A stretch of 64,000 nucleotides of DNA from Chondrilla cf. caribensis. Taxonomy: Eukaryota; Porifera; Demospongiae; Chondrillida; Chondrillidae. Both the position numbers and the translations under genes were made by a program. The notes below the pieces were generated by a model, which made no database searches, was not told where the DNA came from, and saw only the letters and a program-made list of their open reading frames with translations. Positions 54,018 to 64,000 of the stretch are shown piece by piece. Position 1 is the stretch's first letter; each line of letters begins with the position of its first letter. The stretch is from assembly GCA_964020155.1 (NCBI GenBank), contig OZ026550.1, positions 721,001 through 785,000 on the forward strand, written 5' to 3'.

Positions 54018-54332
54018 CTTGCTTCGTTGTCGCCTTAACGTGTCTGTTCACTTTTTATGGCGAGGCAGTCTGTTTAAACTTTCTTCAAGAATATCACAAA
54101 ACCTCTCCAACGTCTCCAACGTACCCTTTTCGATCAGGTAGTCCAGAAGGACCTGGTTCGCCTTGGTAGGGCCGTGCTGTTGCGCTTCTCGTCCTAAATT
54201 TCGTTTGAAGTGGTGATCAATGAAGCGTTTTTCAAACATCAAGTTCACTGTGTTCAGATCCCGTTTCATGTCAGTGTAGAATTCCTGCACTATTTCTTCA
54301 ACAACTGACGGATTACCAGACTGGAAAGCCAT
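54018..54332 (-). pseudogene. CARD-like exon, duplicate with nonsense codon
   Basis: The 315-nt equivalent of the intact exon has the same ATG and a retained donor GAAGCAAG|GTACGTGT. The codon after RLPRHKK is TGA in place of TGG, so translation stops after 94 residues. Most other changes are conservative (TDMKRDLNTVNLMFEK versus TEMKRDPNIVDLMFEK). The sequence to its left is a fused duplicate, so downstream exons seem absent. It could in principle make a truncated CARD-only protein that lacks the last helix. Confidence 0.7.
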
Positions 54333-54390
54333 TTTTGTTTTAGCGAACGATTACGCAAGGATTTGGACATAGAACGCCATTTTAGCGTTC

Positions 54391-54400
54391 ATTGCGCAAT
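54391..54400. promoter_or_regulatory. Consensus C/EBP palindrome, duplicate locus
   Basis: ATTGCGCAAT 59 bp before the start of the truncated CARD-like ORF, retained despite substitutions on both sides. Confidence 0.4.
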
Positions 54401-54529
54401 TCGTCGAGTGCGCAGTTTGCAGGAAGCACGCTTGCCTTAGTTGCCAGAATGCCTTTGCACTTTGAACTGGGATTTGCTACCAAAATTTGAAAATTGTGAG
54501 TCTGCACCCGTTAATGATGTGTGGTCGTA

Positions 54530-55270
54530 CTATTCAAAGATGAACAAATAATTATTAATACAAGACTCATGCATTGCAAGCATAAAGTGATTTATAAAGT
54601 TAATGGTGGCTGTGCAGGACTCAATAATGCACCCTCAGGAATACTACGTTAAAAACTTGGAGATGAGTCAGTAACATCAGACGTTTTGTTTTAATTGTTC
54701 GTTGTTGAAATTTTATTACAGTATTTCACTTTCTAGTCATCACCTGATCCACTCATGTGTCCTTGCATCTAAATATTCAGTTCTTGTCACAACCCTTGTT
54801 TTTTCAGTATTAGCTTGGCCGTACAGTCATTTGTTTAATAATAAATTTACTTTCTGGCTAGCCATGATTAGCAGTGAAGGTTATGCTTCAACCCAACCCA
54901 GGGTACATTGATCAAATTGAAAAAATGAATGCACTATTGTCAGATAAGTGCATGGATTATCATTTAGTGGAGGAGCTAAGACTGAATGAACATCCCTTGA
55001 TAATATAGCAAATCGTTAAACTCAGTCTGAGTATTATTGTAAGATAGTATAATAATATAACACTGGTAATACAAAATATTAATAATATACTAGTATATAA
55101 TAATAAGAGTTATATATAAATTATTTGAATCCCTGCATCACTTCTATACAGGATCCGGTCAAGAGGGTACGTGTTTCTTTAGCTGTGTTTGTTAATGTCA
55201 TTGTAGTAGGTTACATTTATACACATGATAAAGTCATAACAAATGTGTCATTGCTACGGGGTAGCTTGAC
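54530..55270. other. Insertion relative to the first CARD locus
   Basis: About 690 bp lies between 'gtggtcgtacta' and 'cacatgataaagtca', which are adjacent at 51780-51830. It is AT-rich with no clear terminal repeats, so its origin is unclear. Confidence 0.5.
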
Positions 55271-55274
55271 AATG

Positions 55275-55640
55275 TGGACCACTACTCTCTGTACACACAC
55301 CACTACTAGCTGTACACACACCACTACTAGCTGTACACACACCACTACAGCTGTACACACATCACTACTAGCTGTACACACACCACTACTAGCTGTACAC
55401 ACACCACTACTAGCTGAACACACACCACTACTAGCTGTACACACATCACCACTAACTGTACACACATCATGAACTACCAGCTGTACACACACCACTACAG
55501 CTGTACACACCACTACTAGCTGTACACACCACTACTAGCTGTACACACATCACTACTAGCTGTACACATACCACTACTAGCTGTACACACATCGCCACTA
55601 GCTGTACACACATCACTAATAGCTGTACACACATCTCTAT
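55275..55640. repeat. 21-bp minisatellite
   Basis: Units of ctgtacacacaccactacta plus g, about 17 copies with more variation than the 44-bp array at 51860. It occupies the equivalent position upstream of the CARD duplicate. Confidence 0.9.
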
Positions 55641-55648
55641 ATACGTAA

Positions 55649-55651
<3 letters not shown>

Positions 55652-55705
<54 letters not shown>

Positions 55706-55706
55706 G
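55652..55706. repeat. (GT)n microsatellite
   Basis: About 25 GT units, joined directly to module-cluster sequence ('tatatatcaaattggaaggg'). Confidence 0.9.
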
Positions 55707-55802
55707 TGTGTGTGTATGCATGTGTGTGTGTTTGTATGTGTGCCTTTTATATATCAAATTGGAAGGGTTTTTATCAGCTGACCATGTCTTTTAATCCAAT
55801 TA

Positions 55803-55920
55803 TAGCATACGTTACCATAGAAACAGTACTATTATGCAACAATCTTATAATGTATGAAGCGTTAGGATTTGGTACTTGGGATTTTTATGTCATACTACCC
55901 AAGTGCCCATGTCTTATGAC
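55803..55920. mobile_element. Broken double-hairpin MITE
   Basis: ATAGCATACGTTACCATAGA then 'aacagtactattatgc' matches the left half of the 31551 and 32906 elements; the middle is deleted. It interrupts the seventh module copy. Confidence 0.65.
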
Positions 55921-55938
55921 TATGAATTGGGTTTTGCA

Positions 55939-56240
55939 AAGTTGGCACAATACAGTCACAACATACTCCACTGTTGCCATGGTTACATCTCCCACATGAC
56001 AGTTGTTATTGATATTATACACACAACAGTGTTGTTCACAGTCGACCTTCCTTCACTGAAAGTATCAGTTCAGCTCTTTTGTGTAAACATTGAAACAATA
56101 TTATACGTGCGTACCCATTTATGTTTATCATGCCTGTCTGTATGTGTAATTGTATTTGTGTGCCCGTTATGTATCAAATGGAAGGGGATTTTATCAGCTG
56201 ACATGCAAAGTCTTTTAACCTACTTATACCTTGTGTTCTG
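55939..56240. repeat. Module copy 7 and flank
   Basis: The 122-nt segment spans 55939-56061. The acceptor has drifted to TTTTGCAAAG. It is followed by 'gtgtaattgtatttgtgtgcccgttatgtatcaaa', the counterpart of 42975-43015. Confidence 0.6.
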
Positions 56241-56698
56241 TGATGTACTGAATATATTATGTTGTGTTTTGTGCAGTTCTCTTATGTACATACCTACAGT
56301 ATACCTTATGTACTTATCTGGTACATGGTTGGTTTAATCTACTATGATCACATTAATATGCTGGGGTTATATGTATTAGAGGAAAGAAGTATGAACGAAC
56401 ATCAATATCAATAGTAATGTATTATAATAATACATATCCCTCAGAATTGAAGGAATTGCTACTTTTTGACTACATTCCACACCAATAATATCCTACTAAC
56501 CATCATTTACATATGATTGTATACCTACATACACACATCTAAAGAAATACTGTGTCACTCAAGATCTAAAGTTCCTATAGCACTGTATTCAATATACACA
56601 CTCTATACCTATGTTTAAACAGTTATATGCGAATGTTCATTTGCTGGGTTATGATGAGCACCTTACATGTTCAGCTACTGTTAGTTCCCAGCCTATTG

Positions 56699-57541
56699 CT
56701 AATCCTGCTTCAACTCCTTCAAGGTCCGAAGATTTGTGAGTTTCTTAATGAACTCGTAAGCTGAATCCAATGCTAGAATGATCTTGGCAATTAGAGCCAC
56801 ACCATCAGTCGCAGCAATGATTTCTGCGGTGACAATCGCTACTGTTTTGATCCAATCCCAGATGCTCATATTGCTGCAGAGGCTCTTGATAACCTTCCAC
56901 AAGATGCCGGCTGAAAAGCATTCCTCGATCAGGTGGAAAATGGCCTTAGCAATGTCCAATTTTGATCCATTTTTCGCAGCTTCCTCCAAAGCCTTGACTG
57001 CTTCCTGAAGCTGGCTGGAACTCTCCACGACTGAAACTATTTCTTTCGCTGTGCGTTCAATCACCTGTTTGCTCACATGTAGCTTGATGCCAACAGCTTG
57101 GAGAACAAGCAGCACTGCTTCAACTATAATACTGGCTATCTGAATCCAGGAGGCCTGTTCGATGCTCGCAGCTGTGTCGAGTTTTATGGATTCCATGAAT
57201 GGCTCTCCATCACGAATGATATCCACCCAGTGATGCCCGTCACTTCTCCTGGCGATGTTCAGCTGATAGGTAGGAACTTGAAGTCCTGTTTTGATCAGAT
57301 CCACTCTGTGTTTTGGTAGGTACTTGGATAAGCGCTCTTCAATGTTCTCAGTCGGTTTGGTGCTAAATTCTTCAGCAAGTTTTAGATGTTCAGTTGCAGC
57401 GTCCCTTGCAGCCTGGACCACAGACTGCTTGATGGTTGGGTCCTTCTCAAACTTCTCAAACTCCTCTGGAGCATACCTCTCAATGTCAGCTAATGCTGTG
57501 GTCACACAGCGCTCAACGATATCTTTCTGCTGACCTGCCAT
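56699..57541 (-). CDS. Unrecognised 280-aa protein with hydrophobic segments, copy 2
   Basis: Paralogue of the gene at 43536-44384, intact from ATG (GTAGCCATGGCA) to stop, with two fewer residues: it has IIAATDGVALIAK where copy 1 has IIAALATDGAALIAK. Other changes concentrate between residues 190 and 225 (LDIAKAIFHLIEECFSAGIL) and in the middle (LHVSKQVIERTAKEIVSVVE). The charged N-terminal half is nearly unchanged (VVQAARDAATEHLKLAEEFS). Open frames in both copies argue for retained function in each. Membrane association is suggested by the same two hydrophobic stretches; no family is recognised. Confidence 0.8.
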   Translation of the reverse strand: MAGQQKDIVERCVTTALADIERYAPEEFEKFEKDPTIKQSVVQAARDAATEHLKLAEEFSTKPTENIEERLSKYLPKHRVDLIKTGLQVPTYQLNIARRSDGHHWVDIIRDGEPFMESIKLDTAASIEQASWIQIASIIVEAVLLVLQAVGIKLHVSKQVIERTAKEIVSVVESSSQLQEAVKALEEAAKNGSKLDIAKAIFHLIEECFSAGILWKVIKSLCSNMSIWDWIKTVAIVTAEIIAATDGVALIAKIILALDSAYEFIKKLTNLRTLKELKQD

Positions 57542-57618
57542 GGCTACGAATCCTGCAAGTGGATCTGCTTCAATCTAAATCTCCTTGACGATTGTGACCA
57601 GCTGTGTGAGTTGGGTCT

Positions 57619-57626
57619 TATTTATA
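57619..57626 (-). promoter_or_regulatory. TATA box of copy 2
   Basis: GACTATAAATAAGACCC on the minus strand, about 78 bp before the ATG; identical core to copy 1. Confidence 0.65.
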
Positions 57627-58285
57627 GTCTGTAATTCCTCAGGGGGAGGGCTTAAGCTATTTATAGTATGGTGTCACAATGTGATCTTGTCACCTGATCC
57701 ATGTTGTTAGAATAAGAATTATTATACGTATGCTACTATGATACGTAATATAATACAATAGCTTCCTGTTCACTTGGTGACCACGGATATACATATAATA
57801 ATATTGACTTGGGGACCATGCGTATATAATAATATAAAATTAATATTGTTGACTAGTGTGCAAATGCACGTGTTAACCTTTTGGTGTCCCATAATTGAAT
57901 TTGTTGCCATATCACGAAGAAATGATGGTTATAGGGATTCCCAGAATGTAGTGTATTCATGTGTAATATTATTACTTCAAAGTTCCCAGAATTAAGTCAA
58001 AGTTTAGGACACATGCATGTACATGATCACAAGCTTGAGGGATTCTTGTTTCACTGATTCATAACATGAAACTCCATGAAGCATTGTTGTAGACTTGTCT
58101 GTAACTGTCCTGGTTTCAGTTAGTATGCATGAAACAGACACTCAATATTGTTCTCCTAATAATATTATAAATAAAGTATTACTTTCCGGTCATAGTGCCT
58201 ATACCATTATGTATTGAGTAGTAATTCACCTGTTGTTTCCACACATAATACATTTAAACAATCATATTGTTGAGTCCATGGAAAA
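57627..58285. repeat. Upstream flank of copy 2
   Basis: Diverged duplicate of 44474-45130 with several indels. No gene. Confidence 0.6.
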
Positions 58286-58790
58286 TACAGTAGTGACCAA
58301 AGTAAGGTTTTAGGTCACTTATGTAGTTTTACTTCTTTTATAAATTAAAGTGCATAATAAAGCATTTCAGTGTCAATCATTTGGAAGAACACAGAATTTC
58401 ATAGTACTAAGCTATAACAATTTTGAACGTGAATTTTACCTCCACCATGCTTCACAGTGGAAGCAATACAATCTGGATGGTATCTTTCACCAACTCTCCT
58501 TCTCACAATTGCTCTTCCTTCTGGAATAAGTTCAAATATAGATTCAGCTGACCACAGAATCTTTGCCCATTCACTCTGTTCCCATTAATGTCGTTTCTTG
58601 GCCCATTTCAATCTTAACTTTCTATGTTTCGCAGTCAAAATTGGCTTTTTAGCTGCCACACAACCTTTTAGCCCTGCCTTTAGGAACCTTCTTCGAATAC
58701 TTCTGATACTTAGGGAGGATCCTGTAACATCCTGAAGCTGTAGTTTTGGAATCTTTGAAGATGCTCTGCAATCAATGCAATGATTATCTA
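58286..58790 (-). pseudogene. Tc1-type transposase remnant
   Basis: The minus strand reads SLSIRSIRRRFLKAGLKGCV, then AAKKPILTAKHRKLRLKWAK, a clear match to the Tc1 DNA-binding to catalytic linker region. It continues ILWSAESIFELIPEGRAIVR, RRVGERYHPDCIASTVKHGGG. A stop (TAA) interrupts after AKKRH, and the catalytic Asp of the usual WSDES motif is Ala (WSAES). One terminal repeat survives at 58286 (TACAGTAGTGACCAAAGTAA); the other end is missing. The element is inactive. Confidence 0.9.
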
Positions 58791-58829
58791 ACTAGGCTCC
58801 TACATATCTTCACAATTAGTGACAGTGTC

Positions 58830-59039
58830 CATGCATGATGCTATGGGGGCAAATTCCGGTCACCGTCCAAACCTACAAAAATATGCCTGGAACATCTCCC
58901 TGTGTGGTGGTGTGCACTTGGTAGTATCCATAATGCTAGCAATTCAACCTTGATTGATGGTATGTACTTTAACGGTTTCTGTGTTGCTATGGGTGAATTA
59001 TGGTCACAGCACCACAGTGTCCAATCTACAATTGAGAGG

Positions 59040-59116
<77 letters not shown>

Positions 59117-59400
59117 TGTGTGTGTGCATGTGTGTGAGTGTATATGTGTGCCTGTGTGTGTGCATGTGTGTCTGTGTGTGATTAAATATGTGTGTCCCTT
59201 ATGTATATATCACATTGGAAAGGGATTTCATCAGCTGAGCCTCATAATCCAATCATACATTGTGTTCTGCAGAGTTGGCAGAACAGGGTAACAGCATACC
59301 TGGCTGTTGTCATGGTTACACCTCCCATATGACATTTGTACGTAATTGATACCATATACACAATAATATTGTTCACAGTTGATCTTTCATTTGCTGAAAG
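58830..59400. repeat. Module copy 8 with GT tract
   Basis: 58830-59035 duplicates 39480-39690. A (GT)n tract (59041-59115) and a 122-nt segment with acceptor TTCTGCAG (59273-59399) follow, the latter with frame damage near its end. Confidence 0.65.
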
Positions 59401-60173
59401 TTACCAAGATACTTCATATCTCTAGCTCCGTTTTGTGGCCAGAATGAGTGTGCAGAACTTCTGGTAAAAGTGAGCTAAGTTGTAATCTAATATTGTTCCC
59501 AAGACAAACATATACAGATTCACACACAATGAACTGCTGAAACAAACAGCAGCTGTTGAGTGTTATGCAAGGTTTCAAGAGGTCATATTATGGCTAGCTC
59601 CAGTCTTCTCCTGCAGTCTTCTGGGGTTAGAGAAGGAAGGGTCTCAGATTTCAGTAACTGTAATGCACACCATGCACTGACCAATCAGATTGCATTGCAC
59701 CAGATCAGTCCAATGCAATCTGATTGGTCAATGGATACATGAGGCTGTTTATGGCCTTTACAAACATCTCAAGGAATGTGTGAGCCTAAGCTGTGAACCT
59801 GATACTCATGGAATCAAACAGTCCAAGAATTCATGTATCTCTGAAAGCGCCATAAATTTAATATTTAGGCCTATAATTTATTTATCGTCAATTAGACATA
59901 GTAGCATAATTTACATTATCAAGATTATATAATGTCTTGGTATGGTGCTAATATGAGTCTATTCATTGACTACTAACAACCAATCATAATTATAAAATTG
60001 CTAACAAATTAAGGTAGGACATATCAACATCAATGCTGTAAATCAATAACATTGTGGTTTGAGGTAAACATGTAATTATATTATAAATAAATTGGCTAAA
60101 GCTTAGTTTAAAAGTGTTTTCATATTTTGTTTACGTGCAATAAGAGTGTTTAGCACAGGAATAGCATTATGTG
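59401..60173. repeat. Partial copy of the 1.45-kb tandem unit
   Basis: 59500-59830 matches 60570-60920, including 'gttagagaaggaagggtctcag'. It carries the CCAAT inverted repeat at 59680-59728. From 59840 it is AT-rich with nothing seen. Confidence 0.6.
59680..59728. repeat. Inverted repeat with CCAAT boxes
   Basis: Arms ACCAATCAGATTGCATTG and its exact complement enclose 'caccagatcagtc'. Equivalent structures lie at 60802-60850 (one mismatch) and 62252-62300. Each arm carries CCAAT, the NF-Y core. Confidence 0.75.
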
Positions 60174-60462
60174 ACTGTCACATGCATGTGTCCCCCATTG
60201 CTATATAACATGAGCACATGACTGTCACATGCATGTGTCCCCCATTGCTACATAGCACGTGCACATGACTGTCACATGCATGTGTCCCCCATTGCTACAT
60301 AACACGTGCACATGACTGTCACATGCATGTGTCCCCCATTGCTACATAACATGAGCACATGACTGTCACATGCATGTGTCCCCCATTGCTACATAACATG
60401 TGCACATGACTGTCACATGCATGTGTCCCCCATTGCTACATAACATGAGCACATGACTGTCA
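60174..60462. repeat. 47-bp minisatellite
   Basis: Six units of ACTGTCACATGCATGTGTCC then 'cccattgctacataacatgagcacatg', with period exactly 47 and few substitutions. Three decayed units lie at 61765-61930 in the next tandem copy. Confidence 0.95.
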
Positions 60463-61764
60463 TCTAAATATTAATATTTCCTCGACATACATAGTACATG
60501 TATAATATAACAGCTGGTGCTGACTGTGGAGCATATTGAGTGGTTTCTGGTGAGAATAAGAACTTAGTCTAACTAGTCTTGTAATCTGATATTGTTCCCA
60601 AGAGAACATGCACGGCTTGACACACAATGAACTGCTGAAACAAACAGCACCTGTGAGCATTAAGTAAGGTTTGAAGAGGTCACAGAAGATTCAGATATGC
60701 CACAGGTGTGGTTAATTATGGCTAGCTTCTCCTGCAGTCTTCTAGGGTTAGAGAAGGAAGGGTCTCAGGACTTCTGTAACTGTAACGTACACCATGTACT
60801 GACCAATCAGATTACATTGCACCAGATCAGTCCAATGCAATCTGATTGGTCAATGGATACGTGAGGCTGTTTATGGCCTTTACAAACATCTCAAGGAATG
60901 TGTGAGCCTAAGCTGTGAATGCTTCATAGCAAAGCCTTGTTTTGCTCCAAACTTTCCCATGGCTCTACATCAGGAGCCTCCAGTGACTCACCGTTTTCTA
61001 TTCTCCACCGAGATACTTCATATACCTCCATCTTGTGGAGAGAATAAGTGTGCTTCTTTGCCCTCAATGGTGGTGGCCTATAGTCTCCACTTTAGAGAGA
61101 ATTTATCAAAGTGCCATGTGGTTGCAGCCATCTTCTATATGTTCAATACACACCACAAGGTATTGATAAGAAAACACAATTACCCTTGCATTGATGAGAT
61201 GAAGCATATTAATTTCAAAAGTTACTAGACCCTTACTTCTCCTTGTCCATACAGGAGGAGAATGGGGTTAGTGGCTAAACTAGGTGGTGTTTGTATACAC
61301 AGCAAGGCTTCATGTGTGTGTATATACAACCTACGTACCAATCAAATCATGAGATGTATCCTTATGCATAGTCCAATATTACATGATACACATACATACG
61401 TATGTGGTGAATTGTATGCATATACATACGCATATTATATACATGACATTGTGTATATTGGTGCTGGAAATTGCTGTAATTTTCATATTGACGAGTACAT
61501 AATGATTGATCATTCAATCATACCATACACCACACGAAATCTTCACAACTGAAAAATTCAGCAAAGCAATCACCAAACGGAAGTGTGGGCAAAATCATCA
61601 GTGAAGGTTCTTCTAAACCTAAGCAGAACACCCGACTGATTTGAGTGCTGGTGTGACAGTTGGCGGAGTTATTAAACTCGAAATACTTGCTTCAGTCATT
61701 ATAAATATCTATAGCTGGCAATAACATGCTTATAGATAAGCAACATACACATACACACACACGT
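60463..61764. repeat. 1.45-kb tandem unit, first copy
   Basis: Matches 61931-62800. It includes a conserved plus-strand stretch ending in FRENLSKCHVVAAIFYMFNT then HHK before an AAG|GTATTG donor-like site. The reading frame upstream differs between the two copies, so coding is doubtful. 61330-61760 has no counterpart and no gene seen. Confidence 0.6.
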
Positions 61765-61930
61765 AACATAAGCACATGCCTATGACATACATGGGTCTCC
61801 CACATTGATTGTTACATAGCACATGACTGTCACATGCATCTCTCACATTTCTACATAACGTGAACACATGACTGTCACATGCATGGGTTTCCCATATTGT
61901 TACATAACAAGAGCACATGCATGACTGTCA
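61765..61930. repeat. Decayed 47-bp minisatellite units
   Basis: Three units with 'catgactgtcacatgcat' kept and the remainder diverged. Confidence 0.75.
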
Positions 61931-62820
61931 TCTCAATAACAATATTCTTTGGCATACATGTTATATAACAGCTTTGGTACTGACTGTATTGAGTGGTTTC
62001 TGGTGAGAATAAGAACTAACTAGTCTTGTAATCTGATATTGTTCCCGAGAGAACATGCATGGCTTGACACACAATGACCTGCTGAAACAAACAGCAGCTG
62101 TGAGCATTAAGTAAGGTTTGAAGAGGTCACAGAAGATTCAGATATGCCACAGGTGAGGCTTATTATGGCTAGCTTCGTTCTCATGCAGTCTTCTAGGGTT
62201 AGAGAAGGAGGGTCTCAGGACTTTTGTAATTGTAACGTACACCATGTATTGACCAATCAGATTGCATTGCACCAGATCAGTCCAATGCAATCTGATTGGT
62301 CAATGGATATGTGAGGCTGTTCAAGGAATGTGTGAGCCTAAGCTGTGAATGCTTCATAGCAAAGCCTTGTTTTGCTCCAAACTTTCCCATGGCTCTACAT
62401 CAGGAGCCTCCAGGGACTGTCACCATCTTCTATTCTCCACTGAGATACTTCATATACCTCCATCTTGTGGAGAGAATGAGTGTGCTTCTTTGCCATCAAT
62501 GGTGGTGGCCTAGTCTCCACTTTAGAGAGAATTTATCAAAGTTCCATGTGATTGCAGCCATCTTCTATATGTTCAATACACACCACAAGGTATTGATAAG
62601 AAAACACAATTACCCTTGCATTGATGAGATGAAGCATATTAATTTCAAAAGTCACTAGACCCTTACTTCTCCTCCTCCAGGTAGGAGGAGAATGGGGCTG
62701 GTGGCTAGACTAGGTGGTGTTTGTATACACAGCAAGGCTTCATGTGTGTGTATATGCAACCTACCAATCAAATCATGAGATGTATCCTTATACATAGTCC
62801 AATGTTAGATGAGTTGTGCA
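61931..62820. repeat. 1.45-kb tandem unit, second copy
   Basis: Repeats 60463-61330 with a deletion after 'gtgaggctgt' and a small indel near 62420 that shifts the frame of the plus-strand ORF. It includes the inverted repeat at 62252-62300. Confidence 0.6.
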
Positions 62821-62932
62821 AATGTATGTTTGTGTGTGTGTGTACATGTGTGCATGAGTGTACATGTTCTTTTTGTGTGTGTATGTGTGTGCGTACTTAT
62901 GTGTGTGTGTGTAAGTGTGTAATTGTGTACAT

Positions 62933-62966
<34 letters not shown>

Positions 62967-63002
62967 CCTGATGCTTGTGTGTAAGTGTGTAATTGTGTGC
63001 AT

Positions 63003-63040
<38 letters not shown>

Positions 63041-63088
63041 GTGTGTGTGTGTCCTGATGCTTGTGTGTAAGTGTGTAATTGTGTGCAT

Positions 63089-63154
<66 letters not shown>

Positions 63155-63240
63155 ATACTTGTATGTGTTTGTATGTTTGCATGTACGTGTGTAATTGCAT
63201 GCATGTGTGTGTGTGCTTGCGCACACACGCCTACGTATTT
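62821..63240. repeat. GT-rich tandem repeat
   Basis: Contains three repeats of 'gtaagtgtgtaattgtgt' plus GT runs and 'cctgatgcttgtg' (62912, 62982, 63068). No coding content. Confidence 0.9.
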
Positions 63241-64000
63241 ATGTGTTTTAAATGTATGTAGTGTTTGTGTGTGTACATGTATGTGGATTTGTGCATGTGT
63301 GTGTATCCTTCACCTCTATGGTAGGTTGTGTAATAAGCATTGCCCATGGTGATATGGGGTCAAGTTCCGGTCATAGTACCACAGTGCCTAAGCCTACAAA
63401 AGATACATCGAAACACCTCATTGGGAGGTTGTGTGTACTTGCCAGTGTCCAAGGTGGTATGGGGTCATACAACACTACACCAAATGATCTAGTTTTGACT
63501 GCATGTAAACCTTGAACTCTCCCCACCATCCCCACCTCATCTACTATTTGTGGAAGTCATATGCATCTCAACCTTTACATCACACTCAATCTTGCATAAT
63601 ATATATATATTATTTTTAGTATTATAAAGATTAACAGCAATATACATATATAGGTTACAACATGCTTGAACTACGCACTAATGAAAAGTGTCAACATCAA
63701 AGGAAACAGTTATTATCACAAATTAATAATAACATAATATTATTATCAAGAATACGATGTTATGTTACATGTACACTTGTATCCCGATGACGTCATACTT
63801 CAAAGGCACCGACAACGGTGTAAATCCGATACACCGGGGTATAAATGACCCTAAGCGCCCCTTTAGAATAACAATCAATGTATACGGAAGAATTGGAGAC
63901 ATTTACGGCGCATTTGGTGTTCTTTCCGTGTTTTTGGGAATACGGGGAGCCCTAATTCCGGACGCTTCCTAATCGCGGACGATTTGAATTGTAGCGATTA
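63241..64000. other. Duplicated ApoL 3' flank and window edge
   Basis: 63280-63750 resembles 45530-46110. From about 63757 the sequence departs from the ApoL-like gene. It carries TGACGTCA at 63787 and an open plus-strand stretch (63757-63972, DPKRPFRITINVYGRIGDIY) of unknown status. The end of the window cuts it. Confidence 0.5.

Noticed and set aside
60174..60462. CRISPR-like regular repeats (also 51860-52505)
   Set aside because: Units are directly contiguous without unique spacers and the context is eukaryotic; these are minisatellites.
61430..61552. Possible small plus-strand genes between tandem units
   Set aside because: No conservation, motifs or splice borders support them.

Overview
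The window looks like animal (metazoan) nuclear DNA, most likely from an early-branching invertebrate such as a demosponge. This is inferred from the protein families (ankyrin plus Death domains, CARD, ApoL-like), from exon-like segments with GT/AG borders, and from dense MITEs, a decayed Tc1 transposon, minisatellites and very long CA/GT tracts. The species cannot be fixed from sequence alone. All convincing genes lie on the minus strand.

Region 1 (1-30130) is a tandem array with a period of about 5-6 kb. Each unit holds one long intronless ORF plus a conserved upstream flank of about 2 kb. Four ORFs are intact and exactly 967 codons long (stops at 1805, 8148, 13457 and 25299). The fourth of five (19939-22489) is a pseudogene with a 101-bp frameshifting deletion, a nonsense codon and a shortened linker. 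The protein has about ten ankyrin repeats, a middle region, a Death-type domain, a His/Pro/Gln-rich linker and a second Death-type domain. The flanks share a nested inverted repeat, a 67-bp exon-like segment and a GATA/RUNX-like composite motif, and copies differ by clean MITE insertions.

Region 2 (30130-39300) has no intact gene. It contains a tandem duplication (30.6-32.6 and 33.2-35.0 kb) with a conserved 131-nt exon-like segment, several palindromic MITE families, a perfect 49-nt palindrome and a frameshifted zinc-finger-like remnant. The GATA/RUNX-like motif of the array recurs here six more times.

Region 3 (39300-64000) is a patchwork of segmental duplications. It has six tandem copies of a roughly 122-nt exon-like module separated by GT microsatellites, with two more copies further on. 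It has two paralogues of an unrecognised 280-282 aa membrane-associated-looking protein, both behind the same TATA box, and an ApoL-like gene with a truncated relic. It has a CARD-like first exon (51281-51595) with a nonsense-mutated duplicate (54018-54332), each below a consensus C/EBP palindrome. A diverged Tc1 transposase, 44-, 21- and 47-bp minisatellites and a 1.45-kb tandem duplication fill the rest.

Taken together, death-fold adaptors/receptors (ANK-DD-DD, CARD) and putative membrane-acting proteins (ApoL-like, 282-aa family) sit in one rapidly duplicating, same-strand neighbourhood. The reading as an innate-immunity or cell-death cluster rests on family membership and clustering, not on any functional evidence here.
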